Shown here one piece after another: positions 18,573 through 28,486 of a DNA stretch of 64,000 nucleotides. The stretch covers positions 52,363 through 116,362 of the forward strand of contig JACZJV010000110.1 of the NCBI GenBank assembly GCA_014860355.1, in the 5' to 3' direction. Source of the stretch: Burkholderiales bacterium (GTDB lineage Bacteria > Pseudomonadota > Gammaproteobacteria > Burkholderiales > SG8-39). The notes below the pieces were generated by a model. The model searched no databases and was not told the DNA's origin. It was given only the letters and a program-made list of their open reading frames with translations. Numbering within the stretch: the first letter of the stretch is position 1; every line of letters starts with the position of its first letter. The position numbers and the translations under genes are program-made.

Positions 18573-19898
18573 ATGAAACCCACCCTAGTCATCGTCGGCC
18601 GGCCCAATGTCGGCAAGTCCACACTGTTCAACCGGCTCACGCGCAGCCGCGACGCGCTCGTGGCCGACATGCCCGGGCTGACGCGCGACCGCCACTATGG
18701 CGAAGGACGCGTGGGGGACAGGCCGTTTTTCGTCGTCGATACCGGCGGCTTCGAGCCGGTGGCGAAAGAGGGCATATTGCACGAGATGGCGAAGCAGACG
18801 CTGCAGGCGATTGCCGAAGCCGACGTGATCCTGTTCATGGTCGACGTGCGCCAGGGGCTTGCGCCCCAGGACCGCAACATCGCCGCCTTGCTGCGCAAGA
18901 CCGGCAGGCGGGTGTTGCTCAGCGTGAACAAGGCCGAGGGCATGAACGCAGGCGTGGTCACGGCCGAATTCCACGAACTCGCGCTGGGGCAGCCCTATGC
19001 CATTTCGGCAGCGCACGGCGAAGGCGTAAACGATCTGGTCGAACTCGCGCTCGCCGGCTTCGAGCCCGACTCCGCGGAAGAACCGGCGACGGATCATCCG
19101 CGCATCGCCATCATCGGGCGTCCGAACGTCGGCAAATCGACACTCATCAACAGCCTGCTGGGTGAGAACCGTGTCATCGCGTTCGACCGGCCGGGCACTA
19201 CGCGCGACAGCATCGATGTCCCGTTCGAACGCAATGGCAGGCGCTATACCCTGATCGATACGGCCGGACTGCGGCGGCGCGGCCAGGTGTTCGAGTCGGT
19301 GGAAAAGTTTTCCGTGATCAAGACCCTGCAGTCGGTGGACCAGGCAAACGTGGTGGTACTGGTGCTGGACGCGCAGGCGGAAATCTCCGAGCAGGACGCG
19401 CACATCGCCGGCTACGTGGTCGAGAAAGGGCGCGCGCTGGTCGTGGCCGTCAATAAATGGGACGGCATGGACGACTACGCGCGCGAGTGCGTCAAGCGCG
19501 ATCTTGGACGCAAGCTCGGCTTTCTCGGGTTTGCGCGCTTTCACTACATTTCTGCCCTGCAGGGCAGTGGCCTGTCGGGCCTGCTGCCGTCGATCGACGA
19601 GGCGTATCGCGCCGCCATGACCAAATTGTCGACGCCGCGCCTGACGCGCATCCTGATCGAGGCGGTCGAGCGCCAGCAGCCGCCGCGCAAGGGCCTTACC
19701 CGGCCCAAGCTGCGCTATGCCCACCAGGGCGGCATGAATCCGCCGCTGATCGTCATTCACGGCAATGCGCTCGGCGCGGTGCCGGAGAGTTACCGCCGCT
19801 ATCTGGAAGGGCGCTTTCGCGAGGAATTCTCGCTCCAGGGCACGCCCCTGAAAGTGCAGTTCAAGACCTCGACCAATCCTTACTTGAAAAAGCCCTAG
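18573..19898 (+). CDS. der: ribosome-assembly GTPase Der (EngA)
   Basis: The 441-residue protein has two tandem Era-like GTPase domains, each with [10 protein letters not shown]-loops (about residues 8-16 and 181-189), and DTGGF/DTAGL switch II motifs. A C-terminal KH-like domain (about 355-441) follows. Der is needed for 50S subunit maturation. A 91-bp gap after bamB contains no gene and a run of G residues (18519-18525). Confidence 0.97.
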   Translation: MKPTLVIVGRPNVGKSTLFNRLTRSRDALVADMPGLTRDRHYGEGRVGDRPFFVVDTGGFEPVAKEGILHEMAKQTLQAIAEADVILFMVDVRQGLAPQDRNIAALLRKTGRRVLLSVNKAEGMNAGVVTAEFHELALGQPYAISAAHGEGVNDLVELALAGFEPDSAEEPATDHPRIAIIGRPNVGKSTLINSLLGENRVIAFDRPGTTRDSIDVPFERNGRRYTLIDTAGLRRRGQVFESVEKFSVIKTLQSVDQANVVVLVLDAQAEISEQDAHIAGYVVEKGRALVVAVNKWDGMDDYARECVKRDLGRKLGFLGFARFHYISALQGSGLSGLLPSIDEAYRAAMTKLSTPRLTRILIEAVERQQPPRKGLTRPKLRYAHQGGMNPPLIVIHGNALGAVPESYRRYLEGRFREEFSLQGTPLKVQFKTSTNPYLKKP

Positions 19899-19983
19899 GG
19901 CGCCCCAATATCCTTTCCGTGGTGGAAAATGACAAAGAATTCCATTACAGTGGCGGTTCAACAACAATGCTGTGGGAGGCACG

Positions 19984-20226
19984 ATGAGCACTAAAGGGCA
20001 GTTGTTACAAGACCCGTTTCTGAACACGCTGCGCAAGGAGCACGTGCCGGTCTCCATCTATCTGGTCAATGGCATCAAGCTTCAGGGCCAGGTCGAATCC
20101 TTCGATCAATATGTGGTGCTGCTGAAAAACACCGTCACGCAAATGGTATACAAGCACGCGATTTCCACAGTCGTGCCGGCGCGCGCGGTCACAATTTCCT
20201 ACGAACACACTGCTTCAGATAACTGA
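19984..20226 (+). CDS. hfq: RNA chaperone Hfq
   Basis: The 80-residue Sm-like protein begins [19 protein letters not shown]. Sm1 ([20 protein letters not shown]) and Sm2 ([12 protein letters not shown]) are complete; this is the short-tail type typical of Betaproteobacteria. It forms hexamers and pairs small RNAs with mRNAs. GGGAGG lies 4 nt before the ATG; an in-frame codon four positions upstream has no ribosome site. It begins the hfq-hflX-hflK-hflC block. Confidence 0.97.
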   Translation: MSTKGQLLQDPFLNTLRKEHVPVSIYLVNGIKLQGQVESFDQYVVLLKNTVTQMVYKHAISTVVPARAVTISYEHTASDN

Positions 20227-20258
20227 GACCTGCCGGCCTGCTGCCGCCAGGGCGCGCG

Positions 20259-21410
20259 ATGTCTGAGCGCCCCGGGCGCGCAAATGCGGCTGTTCTGGTC
20301 GGCCTGGATTTCGGCGCCGACGGCTACAGCGAGAGCCTGGAAGAACTGCGCCTGCTGGTCGAGAGTTCCGGACTCAAGCCCCGCGCGCTGATCCAGGGCA
20401 AACGCCAGCGGCCGGACTCCGCGCTTTACGCAGGATCGGGGAAGGCCGAGGAGATCGCGGACGCGGTGCGCGAGCACGGCGCGGTGGTGGTGGTGTTCAA
20501 CCACGAACTCTCCCCGGCGCAGCAGCGCAATCTGGAAAAAAAGCTGGACTGCCCGGTACTCGACCGCACCGGACTGATCCTCGGCATTTTTGCCCAGCGC
20601 GCGCGCAGCCACGAGGGCAAGCTGCAGGTGGAACTGGCGCAACTCGAGTACGCATCCACGCGTCTGGTGCGCGGCTGGACCCACCTTGAACGCCAGCGCG
20701 GCGGTGGGGGATTTCTCGGCGGCATGGGTGAAACCCAGATCGAGATCGACCGGCGCCTGATCGGAAAGCGCGTAAAAGCGCTCAAGGACAAACTGGTGCA
20801 GTTGAAGCGCCGCCGCGACGTGCAGCGTCGCGCGCGAGTACGCGGGGAGGTGCTGTCGGTTTCGCTGGTCGGGTACACCAATGCGGGCAAGTCCACGCTG
20901 TTCAACGCGCTGACCCATGCCGACAGTTACACTGCCGACCAGTTGTTCGCCACGCTCGACACCACGACGCGGCGCATGTACCTCGAAGGGGCGGGCAACC
21001 TGGTGTTGTCGGACACCGTGGGCTTCATCCGCGACCTGCCCCACGCCCTGGTGGCTTCGTTTCGCGCAACGCTGGAGGAAACGATACACGCCGATCTGCT
21101 GCTGCACGTGGTCGACGCCTCGAGCAGCGTGCGCGACCCGCAGATCGCCGCGGTCAACGCGGTGCTCGCCGAGATCGGCGCGGACGCAATTCCGCAGGTG
21201 CTGGCGTGGAACAAGATCGACCTGACCCCTGTTTTGCCGGGTTTGGAGCGCGACGAGTATGGTAAAATCTGCCGTGTCAGCTTGAGCGCCAAGACGGGCG
21301 CCGGCCTGGAATATCTCAGAACTGCACTGGCCGAAGTCGCGGCCGCGAAAAAGTCCGTAGCAATCAGTCGGGACATGGAGCATTGTCATAAGGATACGTA
21401 TGTCACTTAA
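20259..21410 (+). CDS. hflX: ribosome-associated GTPase HflX
   Basis: The 383-residue protein carries an N-terminal HflX domain with GSGKAEEI and the glycine-rich GGGGFLGGMGETQIE segment, then a GTPase domain with VGYTNAGKSTLFNAL P-loop and DTVGFIRDLP switch II. HflX splits stalled 70S ribosomes during stress. It lacks the longer C-terminal extension of E. coli HflX. The gene overlaps hflK by 11 bp. Confidence 0.95.
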   Translation: MSERPGRANAAVLVGLDFGADGYSESLEELRLLVESSGLKPRALIQGKRQRPDSALYAGSGKAEEIADAVREHGAVVVVFNHELSPAQQRNLEKKLDCPVLDRTGLILGIFAQRARSHEGKLQVELAQLEYASTRLVRGWTHLERQRGGGGFLGGMGETQIEIDRRLIGKRVKALKDKLVQLKRRRDVQRRARVRGEVLSVSLVGYTNAGKSTLFNALTHADSYTADQLFATLDTTTRRMYLEGAGNLVLSDTVGFIRDLPHALVASFRATLEETIHADLLLHVVDASSSVRDPQIAAVNAVLAEIGADAIPQVLAWNKIDLTPVLPGLERDEYGKICRVSLSAKTGAGLEYLRTALAEVAAAKKSVAISRDMEHCHKDTYVT

Positions 21411-22596
21411 CGACCCGCAATGGGGCAGAAAGGGCGGGGGCAGCGATCAGGGGCCGCCGGATCTTGACGAATTGTGGCGCAACTTCAACCAGAAGCTGAA
21501 CGGCCTGTTCGGCAAACGAGGCGGAGGCGGTGGCGGTCCGAGCTCGGTCCAGCCGCCCAGCATGCGCCAGATCGGCGGCGGCGCGGGATTGCTGGTCGTG
21601 CTGGCGCTCGTTGTGTGGCTGGCGAGCGGCTTTTATACCGTCGACGAGAAGGCGCGCGGCGTGGTGTTCACCTTCGGCAAGTATTCCGAAACGACCAGCC
21701 CCGGCCTGCGCTGGCGCTTCCCCTTTCCGTTCCAGTCGCAGGAGATCGTGAACCTGTCCTCGGTGCGCACCGTGGAGGTCGGCTACCGCAACAGCGTACA
21801 GACCAAGGTGCCGAAGGAATCGATCATGCTCACCGGCGACGAGAACATCATCGATATCCAGTTCGCCGTGCAATACACGCTGAAGGACCCGCTCGATTAC
21901 CTGTTCAACAACAAGCGGCCGGACGACACCGTGCTGCAGGCGGCCGAAACCGCGTTTCGCGAAGTGGTCGGGGCGAGCAAGATGGACTTCGTGCTGTACG
22001 AGGGGCGCGAGCAGGTGGCGACCGAGGCGCAGAAGCTGATACAGGAGATCCTCGACCGCTACAAGACGGGCATCGCGATCAGCCGCGTGACCATGCAGAA
22101 CGCGCAGCCGCCTGAGCAGGTGCAGGCCGCGTTCGACGACGCGGTCAAGGCCAAGCAGGACCTGGAGCGGCAGAAAAACGAGGGCCAGGCCTATTTCAAC
22201 GACGTCGTGCCCAAGGCGCGGGGCGCCGCTTCGCGCCTGACCGAGGAAGCGCAGGGTTACCGCCAGCGCGTACTCGCCAACGCCGAGGGCGAGGCCAGCC
22301 GCTTCAAGCAGGTGCTGACCGAATACGACAAGGCGCCGCAGGTGACGCGCGACCGCATGTACATCGAGACGGTGCAGCAGATCATGAGCAGCACCAGCAA
22401 GATTCTGCTCGACGCGAAGAGCAGCGGCAACCTGCTGTACCTGCCGCTGGACAAGATCATGCAGATGTCCAAGGGATCTGCGGCGGATGCGTCGGCGCCC
22501 TCCGGGCAGTCGCTGATCGAGCCGGGGACAAATCCGAATTCCGCGGCGCGCTCGCGCGACGCGCTGCGCGACAGACAAAGAGAGAGCCGGCCATGA
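21400..22596 (+). CDS. hflK: FtsH modulator HflK
   Basis: The 398-residue membrane protein has a glycine-rich cytoplasmic N terminus, one membrane helix (about 64-84) and a periplasmic SPFH/Band-7 domain (DEKARGVVFTFGKYSE onward) with a coiled-coil tail. With HflC it forms the large cage around the FtsH protease and restrains it. It overlaps hflX at the 5' end and hflC at the 3' end (ATGA), so the three are translationally linked. Confidence 0.96.
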   Translation: MSLNDPQWGRKGGGSDQGPPDLDELWRNFNQKLNGLFGKRGGGGGGPSSVQPPSMRQIGGGAGLLVVLALVVWLASGFYTVDEKARGVVFTFGKYSETTSPGLRWRFPFPFQSQEIVNLSSVRTVEVGYRNSVQTKVPKESIMLTGDENIIDIQFAVQYTLKDPLDYLFNNKRPDDTVLQAAETAFREVVGASKMDFVLYEGREQVATEAQKLIQEILDRYKTGIAISRVTMQNAQPPEQVQAAFDDAVKAKQDLERQKNEGQAYFNDVVPKARGAASRLTEEAQGYRQRVLANAEGEASRFKQVLTEYDKAPQVTRDRMYIETVQQIMSSTSKILLDAKSSGNLLYLPLDKIMQMSKGSAADASAPSGQSLIEPGTNPNSAARSRDALRDRQRESRP

Positions 22597-23471
22597 TGAA
22601 CAACCGCATGGGAATCGTGCTCGCCTTCATCCTGGCGGTGGCGGTGCTGACGAGCATGACGCTGTTCACCGTGGACCAGCGCGAGCGCGCCATCGTGTTC
22701 CAGCTGGGAGAGGTCAAGGAAGTCATCACCAATCCCGGGCTGCATTTCAAGTGGCCCTTCATCCAGAACGTGCGCTACTTCGACGCGCGCATACTCACGC
22801 TGGATACGCCGGACGCCGAGCGCTATATCACCTCGGAGAAGAAAAACCTGCTGGTGGATACCTTCGTGAAGTGGCGCATCATCGACGCGCGCCAGTACTA
22901 CAAGAGCGTCGGCGACGAGGCCCGGGCGGAGACGCGCATTTCGCAGACCGTCAATGCGACGCTGCGCGAGGAGTTCGGCAAACACACGGTGCAGGAGGTG
23001 GTGTCGGAGGATCGCGACGTGATCATGAAAGTCGTGCGCGAGCGCGCCAATCTGGACGCGAAGCAGATCGGCGTCGCGATCATCGATGTGCGCCTGAAGC
23101 GGGTCGATCTGCCGCAGGAAGTGAGCGACTCGGTGTACAAGCGCATGGAGGCGGAGAGAAAGAGCGTGGCCAACCAGCTGCGTTCGGAAGGCGCAGCCGC
23201 GTCCGAGCGCATACGCGCCGAAGCGGACAAGGAACGCGAGGTGATCATCGCCAACGCGTACAAGGAGGCGCAGCGCATCAAGGGCGAGGGCGATGCGAAG
23301 GCGGCGGCCGCCTATGCGCAGGCGTACGGCCAGAATGCGGAGTTCTACTCTTTCTACCGCAGCCTCGAAGCCTACCGCTCGAGTTTCAAGGACCGCAGCG
23401 ACGTGCTGGTGCTGGAGCCCAATTCGGAGTTCTTCAAGTATCTCAAAGGCCCCGGCAAAGGCAGCAAGTAG
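22593..23471 (+). CDS. hflC: FtsH modulator HflC
   Basis: The 292-residue SPFH protein starts MMNNRMGIVLAFILAVAV, an N-terminal membrane helix. The Band-7 domain follows (VDQRERAIVFQLGEVKEV) with a charged coiled-coil and the C-terminal family end EPNSEFFKYLKGPG. It is the partner of HflK in the FtsH-regulating complex. The ATG overlaps the hflK stop. Confidence 0.96.
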   Translation: MMNNRMGIVLAFILAVAVLTSMTLFTVDQRERAIVFQLGEVKEVITNPGLHFKWPFIQNVRYFDARILTLDTPDAERYITSEKKNLLVDTFVKWRIIDARQYYKSVGDEARAETRISQTVNATLREEFGKHTVQEVVSEDRDVIMKVVRERANLDAKQIGVAIIDVRLKRVDLPQEVSDSVYKRMEAERKSVANQLRSEGAAASERIRAEADKEREVIIANAYKEAQRIKGEGDAKAAAAYAQAYGQNAEFYSFYRSLEAYRSSFKDRSDVLVLEPNSEFFKYLKGPGKGSK

Positions 23472-23491
23472 CGTTCACGGGGGCGCCGAAG

Positions 23492-23677
23492 GTGGGGACC
23501 ACTTTCCTGATGGCGTTTGCGCTGATGCTGGTGATCGAAGGCATCCTGCCGTTCCTGTTCCCGGCGCAGTGGCGCGAAACCTTTCGCCGCATCATCCAGT
23601 TCAGCGACGGCCAGATCCGGTTTTTCGGCCTGTCATCGATGCTCGCCGGCCTGTTGCTGTTGTTGTTTGCGAAGTGA
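23492..23677 (+). CDS. DUF2065 (YjeT-type) small membrane protein
   Basis: The 61-residue protein has two hydrophobic segments (MAFALMLVIEGILPFLF and GLSSMLAGLLLLLFAK) separated by PAQWRETFRRI. This matches the DUF2065 family, which sits between hflC and hisZ/purA in many Betaproteobacteria and next to hflC in E. coli (yjeT). GTG at 23492 gives the family length; the ATG at 23510 would clip six residues. The function is unknown; the location suggests the HflKC/FtsH system. Confidence 0.8.
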   Translation: MGTTFLMAFALMLVIEGILPFLFPAQWRETFRRIIQFSDGQIRFFGLSSMLAGLLLLLFAK

Positions 23678-23760
23678 GGAGCAAAGGGTGGCGAGCGAAT
23701 CCGAAAGCATAGCCGGGGCTGCAGTGCGCGCCGCATGCTTTGCGCTCCCCGTGAACTTTC

Positions 23761-24906
23761 ATGCGTAACTGGGTACTGCCGGAATATATCGAGGACATCC
23801 TGCCGCCGGAGGCGCGGCGGATAGAGTCTTTGCGCGCGCAGCTGCTGGAATTGTTCCGCGTCCACGGCTTCGAGCTGGTCATGCCGCCGCTGCTCGAGTA
23901 CACCGAGTCCTTGCTCACGGGCACCGGCCACGACATGGACCTGCGCACGTTCAAGCTGGTGGACCAGCTGTCCGGGCGCACCATGGGCATCCGGGCCGAC
24001 ATCACGCCGCAAGTGGCGCGCATCGACGCTCATCTGCTCAATCGCGAAGGCGTGACCCGGCTTTGTTACTGCGGTTCGGTGCTGCATACCCTGCCCGCCG
24101 GACTGACATCGACGCGCGAACCGCTGCAGATCGGCGCCGAGATCTACGGTCATGGCGGCATCGAGAGCGACCTGGAAATACAGGGGCTGCTGGAACAGGC
24201 GCTGAAACTGTGCAAACTGCCCGACGTGCGCCTGGATATCGGTCACGTGGCGGTGTTTCGCGCGCTCGCAAAGCGCGGCAAGGTCGGCGGGGAACTGGAA
24301 GCCGATCTGTTCGCAGCCCTGCAGTCCAAGGATGTCGCCGCCCTGCAAACGCTGACCAGGGGACTGGACAAGACGACGCGCGGCGCGATCCTGCTGCTGC
24401 CGGAACTCTATGGCGGGCGCGAAGTGATCGCGCGCGCGCGGCGCGCGCTGCCCAAGCATGCCGAGATCGGCCGCGCGCTCGCCGACCTCGAGCGCTTGAC
24501 GGCGATGCAGGACCTTCCGGTGAGCATCGATCTCGCCGACTTGCGCGGCTATCACTACCACAGCGGCGTGGCGTTCGCGGCCTACTGTACGCGGCTGCCC
24601 AATGCCATAGCGCTGGGCGGACGCTACGACGGGGTGGGCAAGGCCTTCGGCCGCGCGCGGCCGGCGACCGGCTTCACGCTCTATCTGCTGGAGTTGGCGC
24701 GCCTGGCGCAGCCCGAGGCGGCGCGCGCAGGCATACGCGCACCGCGAGCGCAGGACCCCGCGCTCGCGGCGGCGATAGCGAGGCTGCGCGGCGCGGGCGA
24801 AATGGTGATCCAGGATCTGCCGGGGCACGAGAACACGCGCGACGCAGGGCGCTGCGCGCGCGAACTCGTCAAGCTGAAGGGAAAATGGCAGGTGAGAAAG
24901 ATTTGA
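23761..24906 (+). CDS. hisZ: ATP phosphoribosyltransferase regulatory subunit
   Basis: The 381-residue HisS paralogue begins [18 protein letters not shown] and keeps motifs of the class II core ([18 protein letters not shown]). It lacks the C-terminal anticodon-binding domain and the full histidine-activation residues. HisZ joins short-form HisG, which is not in the window, to start histidine synthesis and mediate feedback. Its place between hflC/DUF2065 and purA is the betaproteobacterial arrangement. Confidence 0.94.
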   Translation: MRNWVLPEYIEDILPPEARRIESLRAQLLELFRVHGFELVMPPLLEYTESLLTGTGHDMDLRTFKLVDQLSGRTMGIRADITPQVARIDAHLLNREGVTRLCYCGSVLHTLPAGLTSTREPLQIGAEIYGHGGIESDLEIQGLLEQALKLCKLPDVRLDIGHVAVFRALAKRGKVGGELEADLFAALQSKDVAALQTLTRGLDKTTRGAILLLPELYGGREVIARARRALPKHAEIGRALADLERLTAMQDLPVSIDLADLRGYHYHSGVAFAAYCTRLPNAIALGGRYDGVGKAFGRARPATGFTLYLLELARLAQPEAARAGIRAPRAQDPALAAAIARLRGAGEMVIQDLPGHENTRDAGRCARELVKLKGKWQVRKI

Positions 24907-25015
24907 AGCCGCAAATTGGCGACCACCGGGCTAGCTGGAGCAGGGCCGACGTTGCGCGCATTGCCCGGAGGCCATTGCAGAATTTCCCAAGTGGCGCCGG
25001 ACATATGCGAATATC

Positions 25016-25054
25016 GGGGGATGTCCCCCCGGGGGACTTTGCCCTACAGGGGGG
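25016..25054 (+). other. competing G/C-tract hairpins in the purA leader
   Basis: Four complementary tracts occur in 39 bp: G5 at 25016-25020, C6 at 25025-25030, G5 at 25031-25035 and G6 at 25049-25054. C6 can pair with any of the three G tracts, giving mutually exclusive hairpins. The pairing GTCCCC/GGGGAC (25023-25037) is followed by TTT. The rest of the 217-bp hisZ-purA gap shows no gene. Confidence 0.45.
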
Positions 25055-25093
25055 ATCGCGAGCTTGCGGGCGCATTCCCTGATCGTGAAATGA

Positions 25094-26416
<1,323 letters not shown>

Positions 26417-26432
26417 AGGCCGGGAAACGCAG

Positions 26433-27683
26433 ATGCGGGACGCCGAGGGCAAGCTGCCGCTGAACCAGTTGCCGCACAAGCGGCGCGCGGACGAGGATCG
26501 CATACACCTGCTCGAGGGCGTGCGGGTGCTGGACCTGACTACCTCCATCGCGGGTCCCTACGCGACCCTGCTGCTCGCCGACTTCGGCGCCGAGGTGATC
26601 AAGATCGAGCGGCGCGAGGGCGATGACAGCCGCGGCTGGGGGCCGCCGTTCCTGGCGCAGCAGTCGCTGTGGTTTTTGTCGGTGAACCGCAACAAGCGCA
26701 GCCTCACCCTCGATTTCAGCACATCGCAGGGGCGCGATCTGCTGCACGCGCTGGTGGTGCAGCACGATGTCGTGGTGACCAATCAGATAGGGAGCAGCCA
26801 GCGCAAGCTCGGGATAGACCATGCGACGCTCGCCGCGCTCCGACCCGGCCTGGTGCATGTGTCCATCACCGGCTTCGGCGTGCAGGGCGAACGCAGCGAC
26901 CTGCCGAGCTACGATCTGATCGCAGAAGGCTACAGCGGCGTCATGGACCTTACCGGCGAGGCCGATGCGCCGCCGCAGAAAGTGGGGACGCCGGCTGCAG
27001 ACCTGCTCGCGGGCATGGATGCAGCGATGGCCGTCGCCGCCGCGCTGTACCGGCGCCGCGCCGACGGCAAAGGTTGCGCGATCGACATTTCAATGGTCGA
27101 AAGCATGACGCGTTTCATGGCGCCGAGGCTGGTTCCGTTTCTGGGTTCGGGCGAGCTGCCGCGGCGCTCGGGCGCGCGCGACAGCGTGATCGCGGTGTAT
27201 CAGAGCTTCGACACCGCGGACCAACCGATCTCGCTGGGTTTGGGCAACGACGGCATCTGGCGCCGCTTCTGGGCGGCGGTGGGCGAGCCCGATTACGGTG
27301 CCGACGCGCGCTTTCGCAGCAACAAAGACCGGCGCGCGGCGCGCCCGGAAATCGTTGCGCGGATTCAATCGGTATTGCGCCAGCGCAAGCGCGGGGATTG
27401 GCTGGAACTGTTCGCGCAGCAGCGCATTCCCGCCGGGCCGATCAACCGGCTGGACGAAGTCGCCGCCGACCGCGAGCTGCAGGCGCGCGGGATGCTATAT
27501 TCCGTCAGCGCATTCGACACCAGCATCCCGCAGGTGGGCCTGGGGATCCGCATCGACGATTCGTCGGAAACCTACCGCTCGCCGCCCCCGGGCCTGGGCG
27601 AGCATACGGACGCGGTGCTGCGCGAGGTGCTCGGCCTGAAGCCCGAGCAGATCGAACAACTGCGCGAACAACACATCATCTGA
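26433..27683 (+). CDS. family III CoA-transferase (CaiB/BaiF)
   Basis: The 416-residue protein moves CoA between acyl-CoA and a free acid through an aspartyl intermediate. The N-terminal Rossmann part is VRVLDLTTSIAGPYATLLLADFGAEVIKIE. The predicted catalytic aspartate is in LPSYDLIAEGYSGVMDL. It starts the 26.4-31.7 kb catabolic gene run and is followed 7 bp later by a MenB/BadI-type crotonase. The acyl substrate is unknown; context suggests a cyclic or branched acid. A leading 30-residue charged segment before the core is unusual, and a later start is possible. Confidence 0.85.
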   Translation: MRDAEGKLPLNQLPHKRRADEDRIHLLEGVRVLDLTTSIAGPYATLLLADFGAEVIKIERREGDDSRGWGPPFLAQQSLWFLSVNRNKRSLTLDFSTSQGRDLLHALVVQHDVVVTNQIGSSQRKLGIDHATLAALRPGLVHVSITGFGVQGERSDLPSYDLIAEGYSGVMDLTGEADAPPQKVGTPAADLLAGMDAAMAVAAALYRRRADGKGCAIDISMVESMTRFMAPRLVPFLGSGELPRRSGARDSVIAVYQSFDTADQPISLGLGNDGIWRRFWAAVGEPDYGADARFRSNKDRRAARPEIVARIQSVLRQRKRGDWLELFAQQRIPAGPINRLDEVAADRELQARGMLYSVSAFDTSIPQVGLGIRIDDSSETYRSPPPGLGEHTDAVLREVLGLKPEQIEQLREQHII

Positions 27684-27690
27684 GGCAACC

Positions 27691-28470
27691 ATGGCATACG
27701 AGGAAATTCTTTACGCAGAAGACGGACCGGTCGGTACCATCACGCTCAACCGCCCCGAGGACGGCAATATGTTCACGCCGCGCATGTGTCACGAGATACG
27801 CGACTGCATCAACGACATCCGGCGCGAGACGCGTACCCGGGTGATCGTGCTCACCGGCGCGGGGGAGCGTTTTTTCTGCATCGGCGGGCGCAAGGAAGGC
27901 ATGGAAAAAACCACGCTCTACGCCGGTACCTTGCCGACGCTGGAGATGTACGAGAGCATCGACCGGCTGCAAAAACCGGTGATCGCCTCGGTCAACGGCT
28001 TTGCCGTCGGCGGCGGCAATGTGCTGCAGATGGTGTGCGACCTCACCATCGCCAAAGAGAGCGCGGTGTTCCGCCAGGTCGGGCCGATGATGGGCAGCTT
28101 CGACGCGGGCTACGGCACCTGGTATCTGGAGGATCTCGTCGGAAAGAAACGCGCCAAGGATATCTGGTATCGCAATCCGAAGATGAGCGCCGCCGAGGCG
28201 TTGCAGATGGGGCTGATCAACAAGGTGGTGCCCGACGCCGAACTGCAAACCGCCACGCGTGCGATGGCGCTGGAAGTGGCCGAACGCGGCGCGTTCGCGC
28301 TGGCTTCGGTCAAGGCGGCGTTCAACGCGCGCCACGGCGGGGTGGCCGGGCTCGCGCGCATGGCGCACGACCTGCTGCTGCGCGGCTACCTGGAGAGTGA
28401 AGAATCGCAGGAGCTGTCGCAGTCCTTCGGCGAGCGGCGTAAGCCGGATACGGATAAGTTCGGCCACTAG
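27691..28470 (+). CDS. MenB/BadI-type crotonase (probable ring-cleaving 2-ketocyclohexanecarboxyl-CoA hydrolase)
   Basis: The 259-residue crotonase-fold protein differs from true hydratases. The usual catalytic Glu after the GGG loop is absent (GGGNVLQMVC), and the MenB/BadI-type motif QVGPMMGSFDAGYG is present with its conserved aspartate. The adjacent KKRAKDIWY and LQMGLINKVVP segments match the same subfamily. In Rhodopseudomonas, BadI hydrolytically opens 2-ketocyclohexanecarboxyl-CoA to pimeloyl-CoA. MenB (naphthoate synthase) is the alternative, but no other menaquinone gene is nearby. Ligase, hydratase and dehydrogenase genes alongside favour the BadI role. Confidence 0.7.
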   Translation: MAYEEILYAEDGPVGTITLNRPEDGNMFTPRMCHEIRDCINDIRRETRTRVIVLTGAGERFFCIGGRKEGMEKTTLYAGTLPTLEMYESIDRLQKPVIASVNGFAVGGGNVLQMVCDLTIAKESAVFRQVGPMMGSFDAGYGTWYLEDLVGKKRAKDIWYRNPKMSAAEALQMGLINKVVPDAELQTATRAMALEVAERGAFALASVKAAFNARHGGVAGLARMAHDLLLRGYLESEESQELSQSFGERRKPDTDKFGH

Positions 28471-28486
28471 GCGCCGAGGTGGCGCA

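Noticed and set aside
18585..20057. Minus-strand frame of 490 codons opposite der and hfq
   Set aside because: Both plus-strand genes are unmistakable; the antisense translation shows no domain.
27691..28470. Naphthoate synthase (menB) call
   Set aside because: Motifs are shared with BadI, but no other menaquinone gene is adjacent and the neighbours form a cyclic-acid CoA pathway.
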